Source: Clostridiales bacterium
GTDB lineage: Bacteria; Bacillota_A; Clostridia; Saccharofermentanales; Saccharofermentanaceae
Direction: 5' to 3'
Length of the DNA stretch: 31,658 nt
Assembly (NCBI GenBank): GCA_017537905.1
Contig: JAFYJX010000084.1
Coordinates: 1-31,658, forward strand
This document shows, piece by piece, positions 22,969 to 31,070 of this stretch. The notes under the pieces are model-generated. The model worked only from the letters and a program-made list of their open reading frames with translations, was not told where the DNA came from and did not search any database. Position numbers and translations under genes: made by a program. The number at the start of each line of letters is the position of its first letter. Positions within the stretch are counted from its first letter, which is position 1.

Positions 22969-24219
22969 TTACGAGACCTTCGGAATGATTATCTCCGCAG
23001 TAAATCCGCCGCCTTCACGGTTTTTAAGTTCTAACCCGCCGCCCATCTTCTCCATGAAGCGCGATGCGAGATAAAGGCCTAAGCCGCTTCCGTCCTTGCC
23101 TGAACCGGAAGCTTCTGAACCTCTGTAGAACTTTGTCGTAAGCATCGCGAGCTCGTCTTCGGGCACTCCCGGGCCCCTGTCTGACAAGATAACGCGGATG
23201 TTATCCCTGTCTGATCTGAAATCAACTTCCAGGGGCGTTCCGGCGTACTTGAACGAGTTTCCTGCAATGTTGTCTATAACCTGCTCTAATCTGAGCTTAT
23301 CTGCGAGGATAAGGCATTCGGGGATCTGTCCCTTCTTTTCCACTTTGCCGTAGAAACGGAGGTCGTTTAACATGTCATCTATGATAAGAGAACTTTCTTC
23401 GCGGGGTGTGACCTTAAGCTCGTCCAGATCATCCAATGTCGCACGGAACATGTTGTCGACGAGCTGTTCTACTGATGCTGCCTTTGATTTTATTACCGCA
23501 ACCTTCTCCTGAACGTCAGGCTCTTTGTACTTTATCTCCATTACTTCGCATGTGGCCTTTATCGTTGCGACAGGCGTCTTGATGTCGTGGGAGAGTTCTG
23601 CGACAAGCTCCTGCTTGCTTCTGTTTGCGGCAGCCTCGCGCTCTGACGAGAGCTTTAATTCTTCTCTCATGCGGTCGAAAGATTCGGTGAATGCACCGAA
23701 ATAATTATGTTTATCCATATTGAGAGGCACGTCGAGGTTGCCTTTCGAGACATTGGCTGCAAAATCAGCAAGCTTATTGAAAGGCCTGATGTAGAAATAC
23801 CAGATGACGAACAGTACCAGGATGCCGGCAATATAAGCAGCGCCGAGCACCAGCAGGAGCTGCTTTTGGGCGTTGGAGGTCATGGCATCGTATTCTTCGG
23901 TCCTCGCGCGGAATGCTATCTTGCCCGCGATTGCGCCGTCTTCCACATAGTCGAAAACAGACATGCCTTCTTTAATGAAATAGTTGTTTTCCGACTGATA
24001 GGTATCGTCACTAACAAGGATTATCTCGCAGCCGTATTCGCTCTCCAGAGCATCAGCGGAGGCGCCGTCGTGAAGCTTGTTCTCGATCTCGTCGCGCCTG
24101 GTATTAAGATCCAGCATGTCGATGGAATAGGCCGTTCCCCTGTCGATCTTGTTCCAAAGGACAAGACCTGTGATGAGTATCGCCAATGTATATAGGATCA
24201 CGATTATCCTGATCTTCAT
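22969..24219 (-). CDS. Sensor histidine kinase
   Basis: 416 residues. TM1 (about 4-22) and TM2 (119-143) flank an extracellular sensor of about 95 residues. A HAMP-like linker is followed by HisKA with the phospho-accepting H211 in AELSHDIKTP, and a HATPase domain with DRGPG and DGSGLGLYLA ATP-lid boxes. The large sensor makes it unlike the intramembrane-sensing BceS type, although the ABC genes are nearby. The start overlaps the response regulator stop by one base (TGATG), so the pair is translationally coupled. Confidence 0.92.
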   Translation of the reverse strand: MKIRIIVILYTLAILITGLVLWNKIDRGTAYSIDMLDLNTRRDEIENKLHDGASADALESEYGCEIILVSDDTYQSENNYFIKEGMSVFDYVEDGAIAGKIAFRARTEEYDAMTSNAQKQLLLVLGAAYIAGILVLFVIWYFYIRPFNKLADFAANVSKGNLDVPLNMDKHNYFGAFTESFDRMREELKLSSEREAAANRSKQELVAELSHDIKTPVATIKATCEVMEIKYKEPDVQEKVAVIKSKAASVEQLVDNMFRATLDDLDELKVTPREESSLIIDDMLNDLRFYGKVEKKGQIPECLILADKLRLEQVIDNIAGNSFKYAGTPLEVDFRSDRDNIRVILSDRGPGVPEDELAMLTTKFYRGSEASGSGKDGSGLGLYLASRFMEKMGGGLELKNREGGGFTAEIIIPKVS

Positions 24220-24908
24220 CAGTCAGTCTCCAGGATGTACCCCGTGCCCCAGATGGTCTTTATGAATCTGGGTTCGTTGGGGTCTTCTTCGATCTTCTCT
24301 CTAAGACGCCTGATGTGAACATTGAGCGTGCTGTCAGAGTAGAATGAGTCGCCCCATACCTCGTCGAAAAGTGTTTCCTTCGTTACTATCGTATTCTTGT
24401 GTTCATAGAGGCAGGATAAAAGTGCGAATTCTTTGGACTTAAGAGACACTGTTCTGCCTAAGACTGTGCAGCTCATGGTTGCAGGATCGATCGAGAAGAT
24501 CTCATCCGTGGTTTCTTTGGAGGCGTTTCCTGCCTGCTTTACGGCTTCGAGCCTTTTGAGCTGTACCTTAACCTTTGCGAGAAGAACACTTAATGTATAA
24601 GGCTTCTTTATATAGTCGTCGCCGCCGATATTAAGTGCTACGAGAACGTCGTCATCGCTCTGGCGGGCAGAGATAAAGAGGATCGGCGTGTCGTACTTTT
24701 CGCGGAGCTGCTTGCAGAGGGCAAAGCCGCTCTCGTTGCCCAGATTGATATCCAATAAGAATATGTCAGCGGTATTTTCTTTAAGAAATGCGAGGCATTC
24801 TTCAGACGTGGAACAAACGGCACAGGTAACTCCGAACATCTCGAAGTATTCCTGCGTCATGCGGGAAAGGTCCATCTCGTCGTCGATTATCAAACAGTTA
24901 TAATTCAT
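24219..24908 (-). CDS. OmpR-family response regulator
   Basis: 229 residues. Receiver domain: acidic pair D9/D10, phospho-acceptor D53 (LLDINLG), switch residues and the Lys in YIKKPY. The C-terminus is an OmpR/PhoB winged helix (SKEFALLSCLYEHKN, STLNVHIRRLREKIEED, GTGYIL). It probably controls the divergent ABC transporter genes and its own promoter. Confidence 0.95.
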   Translation of the reverse strand: MNYNCLIIDDEMDLSRMTQEYFEMFGVTCAVCSTSEECLAFLKENTADIFLLDINLGNESGFALCKQLREKYDTPILFISARQSDDDVLVALNIGGDDYIKKPYTLSVLLAKVKVQLKRLEAVKQAGNASKETTDEIFSIDPATMSCTVLGRTVSLKSKEFALLSCLYEHKNTIVTKETLFDEVWGDSFYSDSTLNVHIRRLREKIEEDPNEPRFIKTIWGTGYILETD

Positions 24909-24916
24909 ATTTCGAA

Positions 24917-24925
24917 GTATAGCAC
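24917..24925 (-). promoter_or_regulatory. Extended -10 promoter of the two-component operon
   Basis: Minus strand TGC followed by TATACT, close to the response regulator start. The 24909-25069 gap between divergent operons also has three TGTAAG/TGTAAAG boxes at 24960, 24993 and 25031, candidate response-regulator half sites. No convincing promoter box pair is visible for the ABC operon. Confidence 0.55.
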
Positions 24926-25069
24926 ATCAAAACGGGGGCTGAACCTTCCGTGGCTTCATGTAAGAAACAGTTAAGGATTGAGCAAGGCTTGTGTAAAGTA
25001 TTCTTCCCGGATAAGCCGTAGAATCGCAGTGTAAGAATTCTGACAATCTACCGAAAGGACATAACAAAA

Positions 25070-25828
25070 ATGACAACAACAGTATTAAAAGCAACTGACC
25101 TCTGCAAGACATTTTCCAACGAGAGCGTTCAGCAGCATGTTTTAAAGAATCTTAATCTCGAGATCAGAAAGGGCGATTTCACGGTCATAATGGGAGATTC
25201 CGGCGCGGGAAAAAGCACGCTCCTTTACTCCCTCTCAGGAATGGACCGTCCGAGTTTGGGATCGATCCGTTACGGCGATGAGGAGATCTCAGGATATAAC
25301 AATGACAAGCTCGCTTTCTTCAGAAGAAAGCACTGCGGCTTTGTCTTCCAGCAAAACTACTTAAACGACACGATGAGCGTTCTGGATAACATCATTGTTT
25401 CGGGCCTCCTTAAGAGCCATGACAGGAAGGCGATCGCAGCAAAGGCAAAAGAACTCCTTAACCAGGTGGGACTTGACGAGAAATGCTATAAAAAGTTCCC
25501 TAACCAGCTCTCAGGCGGCGAAAAGCAGAGAGTCGCGCTCGTAAGATCAGTAATCAATGAGCCTGAGATCCTCTTTGCAGACGAGCCTACAGGCGCTCTT
25601 AACTCACAGAATACTGAAGCTGTTCTTAACATCCTCACCGATATGAACAGAAGAGGCCAGAGCATCGTAATGGTAACACACACCATCACGGCAGCAGAGA
25701 GAGGCAACAGGATCCTCTATTTAAGAGACGGAATCATCTGCGATGAGATCACGCTCACGCCTTATAACGGTGCTGACACAGAGCGCCACAATGAGCTCCG
25801 CAAATTCCTTACTGACATGGGGTGGTAA
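25070..25828 (+). CDS. ABC transporter ATP-binding protein, MacB/LolD type
   Basis: 252 residues. Walker A GDSGAGKST (42-50), Q-loop in VFQQNYL, signature LSGGEKQR (147-154), Walker B ILFADEP (167-173), D-loop and H-loop VTHTITAAE all intact. It belongs to the family that pairs with FtsX-type permeases for export or resistance to antimicrobial peptides or lipids. The permease gene begins 3 nt downstream. An AAAGGA site precedes the ATG. Confidence 0.95.
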   Translation: MTTTVLKATDLCKTFSNESVQQHVLKNLNLEIRKGDFTVIMGDSGAGKSTLLYSLSGMDRPSLGSIRYGDEEISGYNNDKLAFFRRKHCGFVFQQNYLNDTMSVLDNIIVSGLLKSHDRKAIAAKAKELLNQVGLDEKCYKKFPNQLSGGEKQRVALVRSVINEPEILFADEPTGALNSQNTEAVLNILTDMNRRGQSIVMVTHTITAAERGNRILYLRDGIICDEITLTPYNGADTERHNELRKFLTDMGW

Positions 25829-25831
25829 AAA

Positions 25832-28159
25832 ATGTATTCATTATTCTTCATAGCAAAAAACAACTTAAGGAAGCACAAGGGAGAGGCAGCGATCCTTTTT
25901 GCCCTGATCTTCCTTGCCGCTGCGCTTCTTTTCTCGAGCACATCACTCATCATGTCCGGAAGGAATGCCGTTGACGAATGCATCGAAAAGAATCAGGTAT
26001 CGGATCTCCTGCTTTTCGCGCTGCCGATATCAGAAGAAGATATGCAGAAAACAGTCGAATCGGTATCTCTCACTGAAAAATGCGAGACGATCGGATGCAC
26101 TCAGCTTGGATCTGACTATTACTACGGAAACATGACCAAAGAGGATGCCACATCCAACCTCTTCTATGTTTTTGATTCTTCGAGACCGACAGAATTCAAC
26201 AAGTTCCCTGAAGAATTCTATAACCTCAAAGAGAACGAGATCGTGATCCCTTATTACCTGTCTTCCATGATCAGGACCGGCGATGATTTCCATATCATCG
26301 TCGGAGGCAAAGACTACTGCATGAAAGTTGCAGGCTATGTCGAGAACTTGTATTTTGCAAACTCCAGAAACATCAGCGGCATCATGATCTATGTAAGTCA
26401 CAGCGACTTTGAAAAGTTCACAGAAGTATCAGAACCATTCAGCATGACCTTCGCAAATGCAAAGGAAGGCACGGATCTGCATGACTTCGAGCTCGCTGTT
26501 CAGAAAGCTTTCCCGGAGAACATCACTCTGGTATCCGTTGACCGCGACACCATGATCATGTCAACAACGATCATGTCCGATATTGCGAGCGCAGTCATAC
26601 TGGTGTTCACATTGACGCTGGTTGCCATGTCTGTCATCATCATGCACTTCTCGATCAAGAACTTTATCGAGCTCAACATCCAGAATATAGGACTTCTGCA
26701 GGCAACCGGTTATACCGCTAGAGAACTCCGTTTTGCCTGCGTCATGGAGCAGATGATAATCGCAGTTCTCGCAACAGCCGCAGCAGTCGTCTCAGGTATC
26801 TTCATCAGCAGCCCTTTCAATACACTTACAGGCTTGCTCGTAGGATTATCGGGTTACACAGGGATATTTGTTCCCGCGCTCCTTGCGACTCTCATCGGAA
26901 TACCTGTCATGGTATTTTTCGGTTCTCTTATTGCCACAACAACATATAAGAAACTTACCGTCCTTGAAGCGCTTAGGAGCGGCATCACATCCCACAACTT
27001 CAAGAAGAACCATTTCCCTCTTGAGACAAGCCATCTTCCCTTAAGCCTTATCATGGCAGGAAAGAACAACCTGGGTTCACTTAAGAGAAGTATCTTCATC
27101 ACCCTGATCGTCGCACTGCTTACGATGTCGACACTCGAAGGCTTTTCGATGTATCAGAACTGGGCTCTGGACAAATCGAAGTTCATAAATCTCATAGGAA
27201 TAGAGATCTCAGATCTCCAGGTCTCAACATATGGCGACGGTGATTTTGCGGAAGAGATCCGCGGTAATTCCGAGGTCGAGAAGATCAACACCTGGACAAC
27301 GCTCCAAAATGTTGAGGTCAAGTATCTCGAAAACACGGAAAACCTTGGCATCGATGTTTACGGCAATGTAAAGACCCTCAACCAGGAGTCAATTCTCGAA
27401 GGCCATGTTCCCTATAACGGAAACGAGATCGTCATCTCATGCGTAGAATCAGAAAGGCTTGGCGCAAAGCCCGGAGACATCGTAAATGTTAAGGCGGTCG
27501 ATGGTTCTTTTGTTCCGTTCACAGTATCGGGCATTGACCAGAAGATAAACAACATGGGCAAAAAAGCTGTCATGTCCGAAGAAGGCGCTCTCAGGATCAA
27601 TGCTGAATTCAAGCCTGAAAACACATTGATCTACTTTAAGGACCCGTCAAAAACCCGTGAACTGAAAAAGGAGTGGGAAAAGAAATATCCGGAATACCAG
27701 TTCGTCATGTTTAAGGATTTCATGGGTGAATCGATCAATTCGATATCTATGGCGATGGAAGGAATCTGTGTGATCTTCGTTATGGCAACCTGCTTTGTAG
27801 TAATACTTACACAGCTCCTCCTCACCAGAGCACAGGTAATCCGCGAGCGGACGGATCTCGGCGTGTCAAAGGCCCTTGGCTATACGTCACACGAGCTCAT
27901 CAGAAGAACGCTGATGACGAATATGCCTGTAATTGTGATCGGAATACTCATAGGGTTCGCCTTCCATATCGCGTTCTCTAACAGCTTTACGAGCATGGCC
28001 CTGTCCACCTTCGGCATCAAAGAGAGCAGCATTACGACAGATCCCGTCTGGTTCCTCGCAGCAGCGGTAATTATCCTGGTATGCGCCGTTATTACAGCAT
28101 TATTCAGCAGCAGGAGCATTACAAGATTAGAGCCTGTAAAAATACTTAAAGAGGAATAA
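25832..28159 (+). CDS. ABC transporter permease with two FtsX-like units
   Basis: 775 residues. Two repeats of the FtsX layout: TM near 20-42, an extracellular domain to about 250, then three TM segments (about 254-385); and TM near 420, a second extracellular domain, then three TM segments (about 645-770). The ends of the two membrane blocks (LTVLEALRSGI and LEPVKILKEE) match each other and the FtsX/MacB C-terminal motif. It acts with the upstream ATPase, probably in export or peptide sensing/resistance under the neighbouring two-component system. BceB-type permeases differ in topology. Confidence 0.9.
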   Translation: MYSLFFIAKNNLRKHKGEAAILFALIFLAAALLFSSTSLIMSGRNAVDECIEKNQVSDLLLFALPISEEDMQKTVESVSLTEKCETIGCTQLGSDYYYGNMTKEDATSNLFYVFDSSRPTEFNKFPEEFYNLKENEIVIPYYLSSMIRTGDDFHIIVGGKDYCMKVAGYVENLYFANSRNISGIMIYVSHSDFEKFTEVSEPFSMTFANAKEGTDLHDFELAVQKAFPENITLVSVDRDTMIMSTTIMSDIASAVILVFTLTLVAMSVIIMHFSIKNFIELNIQNIGLLQATGYTARELRFACVMEQMIIAVLATAAAVVSGIFISSPFNTLTGLLVGLSGYTGIFVPALLATLIGIPVMVFFGSLIATTTYKKLTVLEALRSGITSHNFKKNHFPLETSHLPLSLIMAGKNNLGSLKRSIFITLIVALLTMSTLEGFSMYQNWALDKSKFINLIGIEISDLQVSTYGDGDFAEEIRGNSEVEKINTWTTLQNVEVKYLENTENLGIDVYGNVKTLNQESILEGHVPYNGNEIVISCVESERLGAKPGDIVNVKAVDGSFVPFTVSGIDQKINNMGKKAVMSEEGALRINAEFKPENTLIYFKDPSKTRELKKEWEKKYPEYQFVMFKDFMGESINSISMAMEGICVIFVMATCFVVILTQLLLTRAQVIRERTDLGVSKALGYTSHELIRRTLMTNMPVIVIGILIGFAFHIAFSNSFTSMALSTFGIKESSITTDPVWFLAAAVIILVCAVITALFSSRSITRLEPVKILKEE

Positions 28160-28172
28160 GGCCCTCAAATAT

Positions 28173-28209
28173 AGTGCCCGGAACCGTAACGGAACCGGGC
28201 ACTGTTTTT
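28173..28209. terminator. Terminator between convergent genes
   Basis: AGTGCCCGG (28173-28181) pairs with CCGGGCACT (28195-28203); inner CCG/CGG pair around TAA, with AA/AA mismatch. A T-run follows. Its left arm shares GCCCGGAACC-x-TAAC with the terminator at 9619. Confidence 0.9.
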
Positions 28210-28219
28210 TCTATTTGTT

Positions 28220-29722
28220 TTACGCGAAAATGCTGTCCTTATATATTTCCTTCAGCTTGGCCAGCTGGTTTGTGACCAGAATGAACATCCTCGATCTTTC
28301 ATCATCGTAAGGCCTTACTTCGACTGATAATTTGGACATTTCCTTCTGCAGTTTATATCTCTCATAATTGGTCAGAGTGCTGTCCCTGGACTTGCCTTCC
28401 ATGCTCTTGTATTTATCATCCATTTTGTCAGCTTCTTTTCTGACTTCAGAATATTCTTTCATCATGTCAGCAAGCTTTTTCAGTTCAGGCCAGTCCGGCT
28501 GATCCTCAACGGATATGCCCTTTCCGATCTTATCTATGAACTCTGAAAGCTTTGCCTCGTGGAAGACAAATTTTCTGTCAGAGAGTTTGATCTCACTGAG
28601 GTTTTTCCATTTTCCGGCGCATAAGAATCGTCCGAGAAGCGCATCCCGGTCTTTGGGATTCATTCTCAGCTTGTGCGCCAGGATCTGGTCGGCTTCATCA
28701 AAACCGTCATAACCGACCGCCCTTTTTGCATTGCCGATCAGATCGCCCAGGAACTTTGCAGCGCCGTATGAAACGCCGCAATAAGCGCATTCATAGAGTT
28801 CCTTTTCAGGATTGATCTTCAAAGCGCCGCCGCACTTCGCGCATATGATCGCGCCTGACGTATCAACTGCAGAGGGTTTGATCTCTTTCTTCTCAGGAAT
28901 CTTCGCGCCTGTCCTTACCGGCCTGCCGTAACGCGTGACGAAGTAAAGATCCTTTTTATATTCTTCGTCCATCTCGTCCAGCTTTTCTTTCAAGGTGCCT
29001 GAACGCTCGGGCAGAGCGGGATACTCGATCTGTTGTATATCTTCAGTATCACCGAATTTGTTACTTAAATAAGCCCAAAGGCACGTGCCGACAACAAGGA
29101 TCAAAAAACCGACTATCACGCCGATATAGGAAGAGCTGAGAAAAGAAGACAGCATGATAAAAACTGATATGCTTGCAATGATAAAGAATGCGACAAATGA
29201 TCCGCATCCTTCAGCAGGATCCCACGGCATCTTTTTTCTCATCTGATCGCGGATCGCTCTTTCCTGTGCAAGCGTACTATTGATCTTTTCCTTCAGTTCT
29301 TTCATGGCAAAAGACTTTTCGAAAAGGCCTTCCAGCTTGCTAAGGTAATCCGCATCCTCTTCGCTCAGACCGCCCTTGTATTCACCGGCTATTTTCTTAA
29401 CAGCCTCCAGATCAGCCCTTAACAGGTTCTCGGGATCGTTAAGGTCTTTTAATGAATGGATCTTGCCTGCGATAAAGATCTGTCCGCGTATGGCATCAAG
29501 GTCGTGCGCATTATTGGCCAGAACGGCATCATACTTTTCCTTGGCAACATCATAAGCGCCTTTGAGCAGACACTCGCCTGCCTGCTTTATAAGTTCATCT
29601 CTATGGAAATCGGCAGACTTAAATTCAGCTCCGCAGAAAGGACATGCAAACTGTCCCTGGAGCTTATCAACATCCAGTACGGCACCGCATTCCGAACAGG
29701 TATAGCTCTTTAAAACTGACAC
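28220..29722 (-). CDS. Fused double zinc-ribbon/TPR-like membrane protein
   Basis: 500 residues from GTG at 29722; that start puts the first cysteines at 9, 12, 27 and 30, exactly as in the paralogues at 16931 and 16084, and is better than the longer frame. The N-half has a zinc ribbon, LDAIRGQIFIAGKIHSL, coiled coil and two membrane segments near 200-250, matching the 16089-16931 protein. The C-half has a second ribbon (CAKC, X14, CAYC) and RDALLGRFLCAGKWKNL, then charged helices, matching the 15419-16084 protein. So it is a one-gene version of the split pair. No catalytic residues seen. Function unknown. Confidence 0.8.
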   Translation of the reverse strand: MSVLKSYTCSECGAVLDVDKLQGQFACPFCGAEFKSADFHRDELIKQAGECLLKGAYDVAKEKYDAVLANNAHDLDAIRGQIFIAGKIHSLKDLNDPENLLRADLEAVKKIAGEYKGGLSEEDADYLSKLEGLFEKSFAMKELKEKINSTLAQERAIRDQMRKKMPWDPAEGCGSFVAFFIIASISVFIMLSSFLSSSYIGVIVGFLILVVGTCLWAYLSNKFGDTEDIQQIEYPALPERSGTLKEKLDEMDEEYKKDLYFVTRYGRPVRTGAKIPEKKEIKPSAVDTSGAIICAKCGGALKINPEKELYECAYCGVSYGAAKFLGDLIGNAKRAVGYDGFDEADQILAHKLRMNPKDRDALLGRFLCAGKWKNLSEIKLSDRKFVFHEAKLSEFIDKIGKGISVEDQPDWPELKKLADMMKEYSEVRKEADKMDDKYKSMEGKSRDSTLTNYERYKLQKEMSKLSVEVRPYDDERSRMFILVTNQLAKLKEIYKDSIFA

Positions 29723-29765
29723 TGACCCAACACCCCCGCGGGTTTCCCCATGCACAAGCAACAAA

Positions 29766-29797
29766 CAAAAAGGCCATCCGGAATTAATCCGGATGGC
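29766..29797 (-). terminator. Terminator of the lipoprotein gene
   Basis: GCCATCCGG (29773-29781) pairs with CCGGATGGC (29789-29797); on the minus strand Ts follow it (CCTTTTTG). It lies 63 nt downstream of the lipoprotein gene. Confidence 0.85.
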
Positions 29798-29800
29798 TCA

Positions 29801-29809
29801 ATTATAGCA
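29801..29809 (-). promoter_or_regulatory. Extended -10 upstream of the fused zinc-ribbon gene
   Basis: Minus strand TGC followed by TATAAT. The expected start near 29794 falls inside the terminator hairpin, so the new transcript would begin in the stem. No good -35 is seen. Possible chance match. Confidence 0.4.
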
Positions 29810-29859
29810 TGTAAACTAATGTAATTATGCAGTCGTGGCTGCAGGGACTATTCCGAAGA

Positions 29860-30459
29860 TTATCCGGCAAGGTGGGCATTCAATTCCCAGAAAGACTTCT
29901 CGCCTACACCGATCCTTATATACAGATCGTTTCCTGCAGGAAACTGGGTCATAACTTCTTCAGGGATTTTGAAGACATAATAGCTTGTAAAGTTTTCGTC
30001 TTTTACCAGTTCGCACTTGGCTGTGATATCGGTCTCATTATACTGAGGATCCATAACAAAGATCTTCTTTACAGACAGGTCACCCATGCTTCCGTCGTAT
30101 GCGAATTTAATGACGACTTCTGAGCCTTGTGCTTCGTAGTTAATGAACTCAATGTTGTCATTCTCAAAGTTCGGATTCTTCTTTTTCGTAATGCCGCCGA
30201 AATCGAATTCAGAAAAAGCTGCAGGCATAGTGATGATCGTTGTATCGGTCTCATGGAAAGAGACATAAGGTGTGCTGTCATCAACCGCATAAGGATCATC
30301 CTGGCCTGACCCGGCGGGAGGATCTGTCTCATCCGCAGTTGTTGTAGTCGCTGCGGTCGTTGTTTCAGGTGCCGTAGTCTCCGAAGGAGCCTGGCTGTCG
30401 CAGGCGGCCATTCCGATTACCATCGCGCCTGTAATTATTGTTGCTAATATTCTTTTCAT
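29860..30459 (-). CDS. Secreted lipoprotein with Thr-rich linker
   Basis: 199 residues. Signal peptide with lipobox GMAAC (Cys20), then an Ala/Thr/Glu/Asp-rich linker to about 60, rich in Thr runs as in cell-wall-spanning linkers. The C-terminal domain of about 130 residues is beta-rich, with FSEFDFGGITKKKNPNFEND. I do not recognise its family. Lipid-anchored at the outer face. The start lies after an AAAGGGG site. Divergent from the zinc-ribbon gene at 30582. Confidence 0.75.
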   Translation of the reverse strand: MKRILATIITGAMVIGMAACDSQAPSETTAPETTTAATTTTADETDPPAGSGQDDPYAVDDSTPYVSFHETDTTIITMPAAFSEFDFGGITKKKNPNFENDNIEFINYEAQGSEVVIKFAYDGSMGDLSVKKIFVMDPQYNETDITAKCELVKDENFTSYYVFKIPEEVMTQFPAGNDLYIRIGVGEKSFWELNAHLAG

Positions 30460-30518
30460 CCTAATTTTCCCCTTTCGAAAGAATTATTTTGCAGCATGTC
30501 TTATTGTAAATCAGCGCA

Positions 30519-30527
30519 TGATATAAT
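30519..30527 (+). promoter_or_regulatory. Extended -10 promoter of the small zinc-ribbon gene
   Basis: TGA followed by TATAAT about 55 nt before the ATG at 30582. No convincing -35. Confidence 0.55.
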
Positions 30528-30581
30528 TTGAGGTAAGCCATTGGCAAGAATGAGGGATTTTTAAGATGGAGGTATAGCAAT

Positions 30582-30995
30582 ATGTATCACCGCAATACCA
30601 GTGAAAATGTAACCATTATCAATGACCGCTCTAGCGAAGGTCTGGCTGATGCCAATATACGTATCGGCGATATGAACTGTCAGGTCACCGACCTGGAGAT
30701 CAAGCTCGAAGCAATGTACAGAGTCATGGTCGAACAGGGCGTCGACCCCAAGCTCTTTGATGCAAAGATTGAAGAGATCATGAAGGAAAGGCAGGAGAAA
30801 AAGGGCCTCATTTCCGCCCAGCCCCAGTCCAAGCCCTGCCCGAAATGCGGCAAGCCCGTCAAGAAATCAACCAACTCCCCTATGCTCGGCAGATGCATGT
30901 ACTGCGGCACAAGCGTCCCGTTCTATCCGTCATTTGAGAAAAAAGAGGAACCCGATCCGACTGCCGATCTGCTTGGAGAGAAAGATATTTTCTGA
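30582..30995 (+). CDS. Small protein with coiled coil and zinc ribbon
   Basis: 137 residues with a GGAGG site nine bases before the ATG. Residues 30-72 form a helix/coiled coil (DLEIKLEAMYRVMVEQG). A zinc ribbon CPKC, 15 residues, CMYCG lies near 86-109. The tail is acidic. No membrane segment. It probably dimerises and binds a metal; target unknown. It stands alone between a divergent lipoprotein gene and a terminator. Confidence 0.75.
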   Translation: MYHRNTSENVTIINDRSSEGLADANIRIGDMNCQVTDLEIKLEAMYRVMVEQGVDPKLFDAKIEEIMKERQEKKGLISAQPQSKPCPKCGKPVKKSTNSPMLGRCMYCGTSVPFYPSFEKKEEPDPTADLLGEKDIF

Positions 30996-31011
30996 TTGCA
31001 AACAGACATTA

Positions 31012-31040
31012 AAAACAGGAGCCGTAAGGGCTCCTGTTTT
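31012..31040. terminator. Bidirectional terminator
   Basis: A perfect 12-bp stem, AAAACAGGAGCC (31012-31023) with GGCTCCTGTTTT (31029-31040), between convergent genes. Confidence 0.92.
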
Positions 31041-31070
31041 GCTTTTACATGGCGTAAAAAATCTGATTAT

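Noticed and set aside
29723..29764. Longer start for the fused zinc-ribbon gene
   Set aside because: Cysteine positions counted from GTG 29722 match the two paralogues exactly; the extra 14 residues do not.
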